Shown here one piece after another: positions 39,201 through 55,274 of a stretch of DNA of 64,000 bases (the first letter of the stretch is position 1; each line of letters starts with the position of its first letter). The notes beneath the pieces are model-generated. The model ran no database searches. It worked only from the letters and a program-made list of their open reading frames with translations, and was not told the DNA's origin. The stretch lies in NCBI GenBank assembly GCA_943735955.1, contig OX030959.1, positions 7,164,719 through 7,228,718 on the forward strand, in the 5' to 3' direction. The translations under genes and the position numbers were made by a program. The DNA is from Piscicola geometra (Eukaryota > Annelida > Clitellata > Hirudinida > Piscicolidae).

Positions 39201-42200
39201 TGTCGATCCTTCCAACAGGAAATACTGTGACTTGAAAGACGAAGAAGGCGATTTGGGAAACATGGTGGACGACTTGAGACTGCTCAAGTGGCTGCAGGAA
39301 AACCATAAAAACGCCAAGCTGGTAAAAGAAAAATGTAAGAATATTTATTCCGAACCAGGCGGTATGATATTTGAGAGTCCAAACATTTTCCGTCTTTATC
39401 GATGTTTTCTGTATAGTTTGCAGAGAGCATATAGATTTTCATTATTTTTCGCATAAATTTGTGATACTCTGCATGAGTAAAAGATCCATGTCAGTTTCAG
39501 CTAAAAATATTGCATGTTGAGAACCTGCAATAGTCCTTTGATGTCGTTTTTAAGAATGTTTTTGAAATTAAAAAATACTTTTATCGTTTCTAATGAATAT
39601 TAAAATTACTTCTCTTTTAGAAACTTTCAGCATTCAAACTCCACCCATATCCTTGACTCTTTCCTCTCTTCTAATCCCTACCCCGCTGTAGAACACTCAC
39701 GCGTTAAATCCCACATACAATGTTTTTTTTATTTTCCATAAGAACATAATTTTTTTTACAATTGAATAGAGTTTATTATGCCGGTCTAAGCCTCGAGGGA
39801 TGTTGGACTTGCCCCCTTATTCTCTTGCTAATTTCAAGAACGCACTCTATCAAAATACTTATTCAAAGATTATCTTTTTATTTGGTATTTAGTAAATTGC
39901 ACTTTGTAAAAGTATTTTTTAAAATCCCTTTTAAAAATGATGTCTCGACACCAGTCTCACTGCCTTCAGTCCTGATCCCTTCATTCACCTTCATTTGAAG
40001 TGTTCCTATCGGCAGTCACACAAGACAAAATTGTCACTCAAAAAACGTCTAAATCAACCTTGAAACATTAATCGCTCACTTTGACAAAGTCAACAACAAT
40101 GTCACCTTCAATCTTTTGACTCCATTATTTAACATTATGTTGTCCACTATAATGTATTTGGTTTTCACGCAAAAATATTGAATTATTTATTTAATTTTTC
40201 TGCTTTTTTTTAGAAAAAATATTTTTATTTAATTCAATTTACTTCCAGGCAACTTCTCTCTCCTCTCGAACCTCTTGCAAGACGCACAAACCACCAGAAG
40301 CGTTCCAGACCTTTGGAAAAAAGAGTTTTTCGGTCTCAACAGGTTTGCTCCAGTGAATGTCTGCTGTTTTTTGTTCTTCTAGTATTTGGTTGTTTGGATT
40401 ATTATTTGTATTACTAAATATTTGTGTTCAAATTATCTTGTACATTTTTTCCATTGACTATATTCGTAAAGACCAATATTTTTTTCTTAGCCTTGTGACC
40501 TTTGAACCCGCCTGCTAGAAGACCATTTGTAGCTTGCGTACAAATGTTTGTGAAACTGTTTCAAGATAGTTGTGTCTGTAGATTTATTGTCTCTAGTTTC
40601 ACCTTCTCTGACCTCTCGTGGCGGTTAAAGAATAACTGTTATTGGTTTCATGGTTTTAGGTGGTTTCTATTGCAGAAAACAGTTTGAGGGTTTTGGACGG
40701 ATAAAGTGTGTTTCAGTTTAGCACTGGTTCATTCTTCTCAGTTGATTTATTCATCTGTCGGTGTGAAAACCCGTCGCCTACTGCCTACCTTGGGCAATAA
40801 CAGATAAGATAAATTGAACGTGCCTATCTGTCTAAAGATGTTCTTTTAGAAGCCAGTCTGTTTTTTTTGCATTTCTTGATAGATCTTTAAGTTTTTTTAA
40901 ACTAATTTTTATGAGACAATTGAATTTATAATTTCCCACAACTTCTTTAAACTGCAAAACTAGCTAAGTTAGAGACAGTTCTGTTGAGTGATGCTTCCGT
41001 GGATTTTAGCAGAGGTTTGCACGAGCCCCTGGTGCGAAACATCTGTTGGTGCTTGTGCTTTGAAATGCAAAATAATTTATCGTTTTATAAGTTTATTCAA
41101 CTCATTTTTTCAATTTTTCTCACATAAAAATTGCAAAATATTTTTTTCTTTCAAGGCAATCTTTTAGCACTTTATAATCCTAAAAAATTACTTTCAATTT
41201 ATCTTATGACTGCTTTGTAGAAGTTTTTTCTAATAAATTTCTAATTCTTTAAAATGGCAAAAAAAATTATAAAATATATATTTTCTGGCGGGTTTGGCCC
41301 TAATGATTGACATTCTTCAGGAAAGGTCTTAATACCAAATTCCTTTCAAGCTAGAAATATAAATATTTTCAAAAAAGAAAAATGTTAAAAAAATGAATTA
41401 TTTAGTTATAAATAATGCTTTATAATGTATATTTTATAGACTACATAACCTCAAGTCTTAAAGAACAAAAAATATATTTTTTGATGGCTCACATTACGGA
41501 GGATGATCTTAATTTACATTTAATATACACCTGTTATTACTTTGTGGAATTTCATTTGATCTTTCTTAGACTGAAATTTAAAACTTTAATGGATTTTTCA
41601 TCGGATTTCTTCACTATTTGATTACATTTTGTATTAGTTTGAGCTGACGAGTCATATCTATTTAGGAAAGCAATTTAAAACCCATATAAATTAGAATTAA
41701 TCCTAAATTAGTTGAAACTCTCCCATCAGCAGCCAAGTTGACTTCGTCTTCATGGCAACCAAAGGAGGCCTCACCAGATTCCACTCCCTCTCTCCAAACA
41801 CTAACCACCTCTTGTGAGCATTTCTTAACTACCTATTTTTAGTAAATTTTTTTATCAAAATAATGTCAAAATGTTAATTAATCGATTAAAATGTATTAAA
41901 AAATTATTTCACTCATTCCTTTGATCCTGTCACAGAAACCACATGAAGCAGGAGACTTCGACGAACAACCAGCTCTACTACAGGATGGCAGCTCAGCACG
42001 GGGAGGCCTGGTTCACCTTCAACGTTCCCTCAGACTTCGGTGAAGACAAACAACTTGCTAACAATCAGTCAATCAACTTTCTATAACGCTCTTTCATCCA
42101 ATTCAAGAGCGCTCAACTCTCAATCAGCTCTTTTTCTTATGGTTTTAGCGAAATAAGAAAAAATATAAGTGAAACAAACATTTAATGTTTTTATAGCATA

Positions 42201-45200
42201 TTCTCTGTTTTAAAATGTTCAATTGAATTTTCAATTCTAATTATAATCTAAACTTCTTATTTTTAAATTATTCTTTTACTGCCTTCAAAAATTATTATCT
42301 ATCCGATTTTATAATGAAAATCTTATTTTTTCAATTTTGCAGAGAGTTCTAGTGAGCATGAAAGCAAAGATTACCACTCCAATGGAAAAAACTCTGAAGA
42401 GTTGAGTCTGTTGGTGAGCACTCCGCTGGTGATCGGTGAGGTGGACAAGGATGGAGGCAACGGAGGAGAGGCGGTGGTGGGTGTGGTGGGAGTGGCTTTG
42501 AAGATCAGCTACCTTCAACTTTTGTTCGATTATTTCCAATACGGGAACTCCAAATGCAACAACAAGAGCATTCCCTGCTTTGACGACTGCGAAGACGAGG
42601 TAAAATAATGAAATAAATGAAGAAAAATAACTTTTAAAATTGTGTGAACATGCTCTAAGTTTAAAGAATGTTCACTAGCGCTAACTCGGATGCAGGCCAA
42701 GTGCTTTCTGGTCGACACCAATGGCTTCGTGGTCTTTTCGATGGACTACGACGAGGTGAGTCGAAGCTGATCGTTTGTGAAAGGTTTAAAGAAATGGTTG
42801 ATAAATTATCAAAAAAGTGGTGTTACAAAGAGCGAAATCAAAACTGAAGCTATCAGATTAAAACCATTTAAATTTAGCTTTACATTTTTTTATATAATGT
42901 TTTTTCTCTTAACCAGAAATGGTTGTGCCAAAAACCTCCATGCATGCTTTACAAATTAAAGTATCAAACTTAAGCTGCATTGTCTTTCCATTATAATCTT
43001 CACAAGTATCGGAGCATTCAAGCCTCACCTCCTTGCTCACGAACAGGTGGGGCAGTTCTTCGGAGAAGTGAAGGACATGGGGCAGGTGATGAAGGCCTTG
43101 TTAGACCAGAACTACGAGGAGGAGGAGGAGAAAAGCCTTAAGAACGAGTCAAGCTCAGTGGAAGTGGAAGAGAATAATCTGTTCATTAATGATGAAATCC
43201 CCGACGATTATAGAGACTCTGAAGGGATGAGCAGTTATTACATGCAGCCAAACCGCTCCAAAGCCTTCAAGTACTATGGACTTTTCAAAAGGTGCCTTGT
43301 CAATCTTCACTTTCGTCTTTACTGTTTCATGTGTTTACTCACCTTTCAAACCACACATGCACTACCCACCAAAATTCATCCAACTCTCCCCAACTACATG
43401 CTTACTCACCATGCATCCATATCCCAACAACCACCCTTCACATTCCACCAAGCATCCCCTACTTCAACAGATTCTCCATTATAGACTTCCACGGCAGCTG
43501 CACCATTTATGAAGATGCTTTTTCTTCAGCGGCCTTCACCATTTTCAAGGTGATTTTACTACGTAATTATGCTTTTATATTAAATGAAATTCACTCATTA
43601 AAGTATCATTTAGGCCACTGAAGCATTAATATGACATAAAACACAATTATCTTAAGTTCTCCCACAATATTCCTTGACACCGCCACAACTTCCACATCCC
43701 CCTGAAGCCTTTCTCAATCGTCTGCTCATTCATCATGCGAGTCGTTTACTTCATCGCATCGTGAGTTTTTTTTTAAATAAATATATATATATATGATATC
43801 TGTGTATACATTTGTGATGGATAAAAGAGAAATGAAATTTGACATTTGTTCGATGGTCAATTCTGGATATTGCTTAATAGCTCAGTAAGATCGACGTAAA
43901 GAAAAATTGGCATTATTCTAAAAGGTTCCTAAGAAACCTATTTTATGGGATTGTAATTTCGTCAACAGCTGCCTCTTGTGCTGCCTCTTCCCACCCCTGC
44001 ACCACTGCCAGAGCACGGAAGGTTCTCTGGAGCTCTCAAAGCGTTTGCCATCACATTACATTTCAGAAAAATATTTGAAAGTACTTGTTCTCCATTTCAG
44101 AAATAATCTTTGTTTAATGTTGGTCTTATAAAACATACATCTACAGTAATAGCTACAGCAACAAGCGACAACTTGACCGAAGAACTGCTCGGTAAGGAGG
44201 ATGAAGATGAACTGAACGAGGCGATCCTCGAAAAGCTAGGTTCTTCGCTGACGTTCTTGTGTTTGCATTTAATCACAGCATCAAATTAGCCGCTTGTCTT
44301 CATTAAAATGTATTGAATTAGATTTTTTTTCTAAATATAGTTTTTTTAACTTTGATTAAGTAACTTGAATTTATATATATAACTATTCTATAAAATATTT
44401 GGTTTTTCAACTCTAAACTGCAATGAAAATCTAACAGTTTTGAATTTATTTTAAAAAAATGTTTTGCATTGAATTGTATTTTATTGTATCCAGTAATGAT
44501 TTATTGGCAGTTCGCAGTTTTTCACGCAAACACGTTGATGTGAATACAATGCTTCGGGCAAAGTTAATCAGAAAAATTACTTTCAAATAATCTTCCAGAA
44601 TCTCCCCTGCTTTGTATATATATTTTTTTCTATCTTTATCAAAAAGTTTTCTGGAACGGCAAAAGGAATATTTCCTAGTTTATTTTGCTCTAATGATTTG
44701 CATTCTTCAGGAGTTTTCTTTACTATAAAATGGTCATTAAACCATAAATATAAATATTTACAAAAAAACAATTGATCCAAAAAAAAATTAATGCTTTTAA
44801 AATACTCGAAGATCGTCGAGGTAATTACGAACAAAAATAGAAAAACTTATGCAAGGTATCCAAAATTATGTCGAAAACAACATTCGTGGGAACGTACCCG
44901 TGATAACCTTGAATTCATCGGCTAGTTTTCTATTCTGCTGAATAATATTTAAATGGAATACTAATTTTTTTATTTTAGAAATATTCATTTTGAATGTAAA
45001 CCACTTGGTGGAAATGTTGGATAGCTTCACTTACTTTATTAGGTTTTACTGTACTGTGAAGAGTTTTGTATGGTATTGTAAAGGGATGTATGACATCGTA
45101 TTTTTTTAAATCTCATCTTCTAATGGCGAGTAACTCAAGCGGCTAAAATGCCTACTTTTACTAGTTGGGGCTCGTATAACCATGAGAATAATAGTTTTCA

Positions 45201-47827
45201 TTCACATAAATCACTTGTTTCAATAAAATTATCTCTTGGTTGCAAGCTCTTTCAATGCTCCCCACAGGCTTCGACCTGAACCGCAGGGATGAGAAGAGGT
45301 TGTTGTACAGTTGTCTCTTCAACCCTTCCATCCTCAAGAACGAGGACTCGCTCATGGAGTGCGTCGACAACGCCAGAGAAACCAAGGAGAAGAGGGTGAA
45401 TTATTTGTATTAATCACTCTCCTCACAGCTTCTTATTTGTAAGGTGTATTATTTGATCATAAAGAAACTTCGTGCTGATGGTGTTTTGTAAAAAATGCAG
45501 TGCTGAAGGTGGCGTGACTGAAAGAATCGTCGAATTGAGTGTCAGAGGTGATTTAAAGCTTGCTCACTGACTTTTATGGGTTCTGCATTGGTATATTGCA
45601 TGCTCTTGTAATGCAAGTGAAGGTTTACTGAATAGATGACAAGAATTCTGGAAAAAGTCAGAGTCAAGTTCTCAAAAAAATGATTTTTATTCTGAACGCT
45701 TCTTCATACTTGCCTGCACAGAAAGAATTTTCAATACATGCTCTCCGGAGTCTGCTGGTTTGAAAAAGAATAATCTTGTTTGAATGACACAAAATCAGAT
45801 TGTTTTCGTTGTAAGGATTACTCCAAGCCATTATAGTGGAGAGACAAGCGCCTTTAGAAACAATTTTTGTATTTTGCATATCAAAATATAATATCTTTTT
45901 TTGTGGTGGGGAAGGTGGAGAAGAAAGGTTTTCTCATCAGATATGCAGGCATCTAAAAGATGATAATTTGTTAAAGTCAATCTGGTTTATTGTTTCATTC
46001 GATTCACGTACCTTTTGTTGCTTCCCATCTCAATGCCACTCTAATACATTTTTAATCATCTCACTCAACTCAATGGAGAGATTGAAAGAGTGCGTGACAC
46101 GCCGCAGATTATAAAAGGAAGCAAGTCTTGCGTGCAGACGAGGAGGTATTACCAGGCAGACGTCAGCCTCCTGCCGCTGCAAGGCACAGTCGACGTCTGT
46201 TCAGCCGCCCATTCGTTCCCTTGCTTCGAGTTAGTCATGATGTTCCTAAGTCGTTGAGTTTGGTTGTCACTTTTGATTTTGTTTGTAATTCTTGTTTTTC
46301 ATTGATTATGATCGCGTGTTGCAAAATAAAACATTCTGATTTACTTTTTGAACCAGATATTTTTCTCCGTTTTTAATTGTCTATATAAAAGTGTGCATTA
46401 GCAAAAGTATACTTGGTTTGTTACCGAAATAGGCTAATTGAGTTTTTAATTTTTACTGCTCATTTATAAATATTTCCTGATAGGTCAATCAATCAAATAG
46501 ATGTCTATAGCGTTCTTTCCTCAAATTCAAGAGCGCTCAAGGTTTATATTTTCTTATCAGAAAAAGCCAAGTATTTATTTTTCACAGTTTTATAATCAAG
46601 TGGAACTGATGATGAAACAAAACTTAGAGAATCAAACATTTTTGCCATCAAAAAGCGAGCATGATTGAATTCATATTGCAAACATCGAGTTCCACTTGTT
46701 CTCGTACAAATCAGTTTGAAACTTGTGCAAGCCACCTTGATTCAGTCTGGTATTATATGTAAAAGAAACTTTGTTATTACCTTTCAAATCAACACTCTGA
46801 GAAAAAAGAGTATGTTACAAACTCACTCTAGCTTGTTCTTCTTTATCCTTTCTAAACTCAAACTAGGCCTAAGTGTTTCATTTAATTTTTTCGTTATTTA
46901 TTCACTTTTAAGATAGCTTTAGGCCTATGACTAAAATAATTTCAGGCTTTGTGGTAATCCCGCATCGTAACTCAGCTCGTGTTCCCAGACACCCAATTAT
47001 GTTCCGCAAAAGCAATATCATTCCACTCTACAAACTTCACACTTAATCTTCTGCTTAGACAAACACTCGGAGGTGGAATATAAAACAGTAAATAAAGTGC
47101 GTCGGCCAAAAAGCTTTAAGACAGCATAAACAGACAAAATGTTGTTTCACATCCATTAATAAAATGTAATTAAAAACGAAATATTGGATCTTCTGTGTGT
47201 TCTACTAATTCAAAAAAAAGATTTTTCAATATGCAACATTCTTAACAGGACATTCAAGGCAAGTCAAGTGCCAGGAACCAACCTCATCTACGTCCACACC
47301 ACGTCCTTCTGCTCCTGCAAGCGACCAAGGCAGTCCTTCATCACTCCTATTGAGATCGATATCCTTTCATCGATGCTCTTTCGGTTTTATGTCCCACCGC
47401 TTCGAAACATAAACTATTCTCTTTATCATTTCTACATAGCACTTTTTTTCTGATGCCAGAGAGCTCTCCAAAAGTATTTTTTTAATGATTTTCGAATGTA
47501 TTTGAATACAGAATATAGTAAGTTTCCTTGACTGTGGGCATCACGCAACAGACGAGACAGCTTCTTCCAGCTGGTGAACAAGAGGTCGGTGAGGGAGGCC
47601 TCTGAAAGTGAGTGCTTCCGCTTCCACTCCAAGGTTAGGGGCTTGAAATATAATTTAGTTATATTTAATATCTAATCACCTTGAAACATACAAAAAAACA
47701 CCCATAAATACACTCAAAGGAGACAGCCGACAGATGCAAAGGAACTCCTTCACGACATCTGCTTTTGTGGTTCACGCATACTGCCTCTCTCTTCGCTGCC
47801 CTCTACAACGTGTTCGCCTCCCTTTGA
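12157..47827 (+). CDS. CACNA2D: Voltage-gated calcium channel alpha2/delta subunit
   Basis: Extracellular, membrane-anchored auxiliary subunit that promotes surface delivery of high-voltage-activated calcium channels. Forty exons: 12157-12242, 14500-14581, 16221-16331, 17054-17113, 17646-17842, 18756-18885, 19790-19921, 20742-20817, 20975-21042, 22195-22277, 23263-23337, 24295-24384, 26701-26808, 27646-27724, 29009-29058, 30325-30414, 31360-31416, 33466-33546, 34436-34510, 35409-35471, 36154-36225, 36358-36416, 36907-36980, 38210-38252, 39219-39334, 40249-40342, 41730-41813, 41936-42039, 42343-42599, 42696-42755, 43047-43291, 43471-43549, 43708-43760, 43969-44021, 44147-44239, 45268-45395, 46108-46229, 47249-47383, 47552-47633, 47720-47827. 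The sum is about 1,280 residues, slightly long for the family. Order: signal peptide, N-terminal helical region, WYIQ block, VWA domain with DISGS MIDAS, Cache-like domains, Cys-rich delta region, hydrophobic C-terminus. Conserved pieces resemble the alpha2/delta-3/-4 side (KVRIFSYLIGQEVS, LLGVVGTDLPL, CFLVDTNGFVV). All junctions hold phase except exon 5 to 6, where a small exon may be missing. Exon 19 could start 12 bp earlier. Confidence 0.93.
12243..14499. other. alpha2/delta intron 1
   Basis: A 2.26-kb AT-rich intron with no element I can name. There are many short T-runs and no convincing open frame. Confidence 0.5.
14669..16088 (-). mobile_element. hAT remnant A in alpha2/delta intron 2
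   Basis: Left end tagagctgctccacgattaa and right end (inverted) tatagctgtgctttaatc, each followed by subterminal ttaatcg/cgttaa repeats. Near 15255-15480 the minus strand matches hAT remnant B, whose frame encodes a hAT dimerisation segment (STVPCERLFSLSGHIVS). The transposase is incomplete and broken. It carries a nested 330-bp MITE at 14773-15102. Flanks (ttcgaaag and ctcaaaac) agree at only five of eight positions, so the insertion is old. Confidence 0.8.
14773..15102 (+). mobile_element. hAT-type MITE, family copy 2, nested in hAT remnant A
   Basis: Starts cagaagcggcgatttgctgc and ends ggattgccgatcatg, with a perfect 8-bp target duplication catatttg (14765-14772 and 15103-15110). The related hAT remnant B has a single catatttg at 32181-32188 at the matching position, which is the unoccupied site. 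No coding capacity. Confidence 0.93.
18756..20817 (+). other. alpha2/delta exons 6-8: region before the VWA domain
   Basis: These exons encode VHVPTNVFD, the block ILNSISWSRQID, AWQYFCSTDGHLRLFPG and the segment FFDCRMKHWY, which align with the family's conserved lead-in to the VWA domain (VQVPTN, WSE.L, WQYFGSA.G, FDCR...WYIQ). Part of this folds as an extracellular Cache-type module in known channel structures. Confidence 0.85.
22278..23262. other. alpha2/delta intron 10
   Basis: AT-rich intron; nothing recognised beyond T-runs and chance frames. The same applies to introns 3 to 9 and 11 of this gene, which I read without finding a named element. Confidence 0.4.
24985..25980 (-). mobile_element. 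Non-LTR retrotransposon 3' fragment in alpha2/delta intron 12
   Basis: Minus-strand frames at 25971-25510 and 25595-25302 (a frameshift apart) encode the end of a reverse transcriptase: VQGSVLGPSTFIINAF, LKFADDTYLIIPSSN, LSLNLKKSFELIVHN and the later SLISHLKYAAPSW-type thumb. The 3' end near 25055-24985 reads, in its own sense, aacatggcctgcgtctgtca followed by A-rich sequence, the same tail as the SINE family in this window. It is 5'-truncated and antisense to the host gene. Confidence 0.88.
30600..30840 (+). mobile_element. Possible tRNA-derived SINE in alpha2/delta intron 16
   Basis: The block from about 30613 has a weak A-box-like ttgatttagtgattaaaacg and a B-box-like gtgttcgattctaagc at the right spacing, followed by unrelated body sequence. 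I see no second copy here and no target duplication, so this is tentative. Confidence 0.35.
32118..33250 (-). mobile_element. hAT remnant B in alpha2/delta intron 17
   Basis: Same family as remnant A: it shares the left end gagctgctccacgatta, the cgttaa subterminal repeats and a long collinear segment (32303-32530 against 15255-15480). On the minus strand 32637-32269 is a 122-codon open frame with WWQQFEEAYPALAKLARKYL and VPCERLFSLSGHIVSKKRA, the hAT C-terminal dimerisation region. The right end is poorly preserved. A SINE-like block sits at 32807-32965. Confidence 0.82.
32807..32965 (-). mobile_element. Possible tRNA-derived SINE inside hAT remnant B
   Basis: In reverse orientation there is a tRNA-like head: gagtaaccgagtcaataacg, then an anticodon-arm-like ctctcggcttgac, then a good B box (ggttcgagtgc). 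The block interrupts sequence that remnant A has in simpler form near 15800-15830. Confidence 0.5.
34511..35408. other. alpha2/delta intron 19
   Basis: Contains a locally repeated gacttatttagaatg motif (about 35023-35105, three copies of a unit of roughly 38 bp) and otherwise AT-rich sequence. No gene seen. Confidence 0.5.
36981..38209. other. alpha2/delta intron 23
   Basis: AT-rich intron of 1.2 kb without a recognisable element. Introns 24 and 25 (38253-39218, 39335-40248) are similar. Confidence 0.4.
42343..43291 (+). other. alpha2/delta exons 29-31: second Cache-like module and acidic insert
   Basis: Exon 29 has VVGVVGVALKISYLQLLFDYF and a Cys pair region (CNNKSIPCFDDCED). Exon 30 has KCFLVDTNGFVVFSMDYDE and exon 31 VGQFFGEVKDMGQVMKALL, the family's conserved FxGE block. 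Exon 31 then adds a strongly acidic stretch (EEEEEK, VEVEENN, DEIPDDYRD) before YYGLFKR. That insert is longer than in the vertebrate proteins I remember. Confidence 0.8.
44240..45267. other. alpha2/delta intron 35
   Basis: No element recognised. A phrase of about 35 bp near 44690-44720 (tgctctaatgatttgcattcttcagg) resembles one near 41290-41325 in intron 26, so a short diverged repeat may be shared. Confidence 0.4.
47720..47827 (+). other. alpha2/delta C-terminal hydrophobic anchor exon
   Basis: The last exon encodes a Cys followed by KGTPS and then LLLWFTHTASLFAALYNVF before the stop. A Cys just before small residues and a terminal hydrophobic run match the GPI-attachment/anchor arrangement described for alpha2/delta proteins. 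The acceptor is aaag at 47716-47719. Confidence 0.8.
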
Positions 47828-50529
47828 ACTGCCTTCCGTTGAAATTCTCTCCAGTTTGTCGGTCTATGAAGTTCTGATTAGCTCTTCATCATCTTAAAAA
47901 CGTGGCCATGTTGCATCGAAGCCTAAGCAGTTTACTTATATGACGCTGATTCATGGAAGCATCTTTGAATTTACGTTTTTAGTGTGACTTTATATAATAT
48001 TATATTTATATGTCATTCAATCTTTGAATAACTCGTTGTTAGCAGTAAGCGGCATAATGGTTAGTTCACTGGCACTCCGTCGTAAAACTCCATATACCGA
48101 CTGCTCTTTATCACTTAATTCTGGAATGTCTCAAGTTTCTGCCATGTTAGGTTGTAGCAATAGATCATCTCATGCCGTGTCTATGTCCGTAACTTCGCCA
48201 GTGCAGAAATCTAGACGTGGTTTTCATCGTGGTGAGTGGATAAACAGAAAACAGAGGTGGTGTATGTATAGTATACACGCTCTCAAGCCAAAAATAGTCC
48301 CAGAAAAATAGAATTTAAGTGCCAAATTCACTTGCAGACCATGACAGACTATAGAAGTTCCTTCGATGATCGCAACTTGCTTTGAAATCGTTCGTGTTTG
48401 CAGTGATGATACTGTTAAAATGAATTGTGACTTGTTGGTTGTAAGAACCCTTATTTGAAGCTTGAAGCCAGAGTAGATTATTAAAAGAATGTTAAGTGCT
48501 TTTAAATACTTTAAAGTTATTATATTTTTATTTATTTATTAAAAAGTAAAGTCTTTAATTATGAAGATATCTTTTTTAACATTGTGTTCCAAGTCGCGGT
48601 TTCGTAGAAGCCCTGGTTATTTCTTCAAAGCCTCTATCAAAATTTTCAACTCTCTTTGTGAAATTTCTACTTTTCTAATATTTTTCTACTTTTTCGCGTT
48701 CTAACAAAAAACACCGTCAAGTCTGAATATTGTGAAATGGGCGTTGTTATTTATTTATTTTATTGGCGTTGTTATTTGATTGGAGTGTTTCAGCTTCCTT
48801 GGGATACCTAATCTATGGACCATAAATCTATGATAGCAAAGTAAACATAGGTTGCAGTCTTGAGAGCTAGAGAAGCAGTCAATCTGGTTTGATTTGGGCA
48901 GTTTAAATGACCAAACGCCATACTGAACTCAAAATAAATATTGAATATAAAGTTCTTGTGAAGGGAAAAGCATTCTTACGCGCGTTGCTTCTGTTCTAGA
49001 AAAAGACAACACGCGTGTGCTCTCGAACTTGTTTATCTCTGAGTTCAAGGATAAACAAGCTCGGGGATATACGAGTGGTTGCCAGTTTATAGAACAGAAC
49101 CTTTGGATTGCTTGAGATTTATTGAATGTGTCTTTGCAGGGAGAACTGCGACTCAGCATTACGGTGTTCTGGTTGCAAAGCTGCACCTCCCTCACCTTTC
49201 GTTACTTCTTGCTCGCTTCCAACGTAACCGTTTAAACACGAAAACTTCAGCATTGGAATGGTGCTATTGTAGCGGAGTCTGTGCTCTATTTTTGTGACGT
49301 GCTTCGTGGAATTTATATTTTACTGAACTGAATTATTTTGATTATATTTGGGTTTTTTTTCCATTTAAGATTCAATATTTGTGATATCCCGAAACGTTTA
49401 ACTTCAGTCTGTTAGTAGACTTAGTTCTACTTTTATTATATTTTTATAAGTTCATATTATTTTTGAATTATTATTACTACCAGTAAGTCGTGCTTCAAGC
49501 ATTGAAAATGTAACTGAGAGCAAATCGATAAGACAAAGGCATAATATGAATTTATAACTTTTTATACGACCTATTCTTTTTTTATTACTTTTTTAATCTT
49601 ACTTCAACGACAAACGATAATTCCGTCAAGCCATCCACTCTCACAAGCAAAAGTCTTGTTTCTTGATTGCTCTCTTTTCGCCATTCAGAACTCCTTACCG
49701 TTACAATCTCCATTTTATACCAACGTTGTAATCGCATTGTTGCCATTGAATCAACATTTATCTAAATATTGAACTGTGCGACTGAGTGCTTTCAAATCTC
49801 CGCCATGCTGCCTAGCATTCTTTCAGGCCCCCACCACCACTCGCATTTGACCGCTGGTACTAATACTATTATAATATTCATAGATAAGATACTAATAATC
49901 AAAGTATATGAAGTTGGCTAACAATACTTGATGAAGTGTGATGACTGCATACAAGTTAAACATCTTTTTCGCTCCAGAAAGCATAAATTATAACTCTGAA
50001 TTAACATCACAACCAGCTTCAAATCCACCTAAACAACCAACCAAAACCACTTGGGACCATTCTAGAAGGAAAAAAGCCTCACACAGACGAGCAAGCTTTA
50101 TTTATAATAAGGTTCCTATCATGATGCATTGAAAAAAATAATAGAAGCGCAAAGTTCGCACCTCGCCGGTGTGATTCCGTTCGAATGCGAAGAAATACCT
50201 AATAGAAATGCAAACAACGAAATGCAAATGAAACGTAAAGAAAGAGGTTTACTGTTGCATGCTGATCAAGAAGGGACAAGGGAGGAAAGCGTAGATAGAA
50301 CGGGAGTTCAGTGCTGACGTAGAAGCCATCAGAAGATGGTTGATACAATTTGGAAAAAATCACACGCGGAAGCAGTGTTTGTAATTAAGATGTAGTTCAA
50401 CCATTGATTGATGTAAACACACATGAACATTAATTCACACACACACTTACACGCAAACACAAATACACACGCAAAAGTACACTTAAACGGACACACAGGC
50501 ACACATACACGCAAGCAAACAAAGGGTGG
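47828..50529. other. Convergent spacer between alpha2/delta and cyclin Y
   Basis: Should contain the 3' untranslated regions of both genes. At 48035-48300 a block beginning gcggcataatggttagttca looks like a weak tRNA-type head and could be a SINE relic. Frames at 49079-49297 and 49938-50317 are open but show no family feature I know. No strong gene evidence. Confidence 0.4.
50097..50102 (-). promoter_or_regulatory. Candidate polyadenylation signal for cyclin Y
   Basis: AATAAA on the minus strand, 428 bp beyond the cyclin Y stop codon. Confidence 0.4.
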
Positions 50530-54751
<4,222 letters not shown>

Positions 54752-55274
54752 TTTGAAAGAAGGTTTTGATTAAGTTGCTTGTGGGCCGCAGTTTCAGCGA
54801 AGAATGAATGTGAGCTTTCAGCCTTGGCTTAGAAACACCGAAATTATCAAAATAATATAATTAAACTATTTGAAAATAACCGAAAATAAAATGTTAATTA
54901 CTTATTATGTTGAATTAAATGTATTGTTGAAAATATTATTTACAGAGTTCACTTTTAAATTTTGCAGCGCATAACTTTGTTCACAAATGACTATTTTTAA
55001 TTTTGTATCAACAAACTTTTGAATGGTTTGCATTTTATTTGAATCCTAAAAAATATATAATTTGGCACTTTTCAAAGACCTAGCTGCCAAACTCAGTCAA
55101 AAGCTTTGTTTTTATGAATTCAATTTTTGTATAAATAAATTTTATATAGTTATTTTATATTAATAAACATAATTTTAAATTGATTTTAAAAAAGTAAATT
55201 TGTTATTTGGTGAATATATTTTCACGCATATTCTTGTTTAAAGATATTGTTGAAAAGTTAAGTTAAGTATAGAG
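54752..55274. promoter_or_regulatory. Divergent promoter region between cyclin Y and thioesterase
   Basis: The 523 bp separate two start codons pointing away from each other. No TATA motif was assigned on either side. A shared bidirectional promoter is inferred from geometry only. Confidence 0.45.

Noticed and set aside
39118..39317. Minus-strand frames opposite alpha2/delta exon 25
   Set aside because: Shadows of the real exon on the plus strand.
43292..43621. 109-residue frame over intron 31 and exon 32
   Set aside because: Reads exon 32 in the wrong frame and runs through intron sequence.
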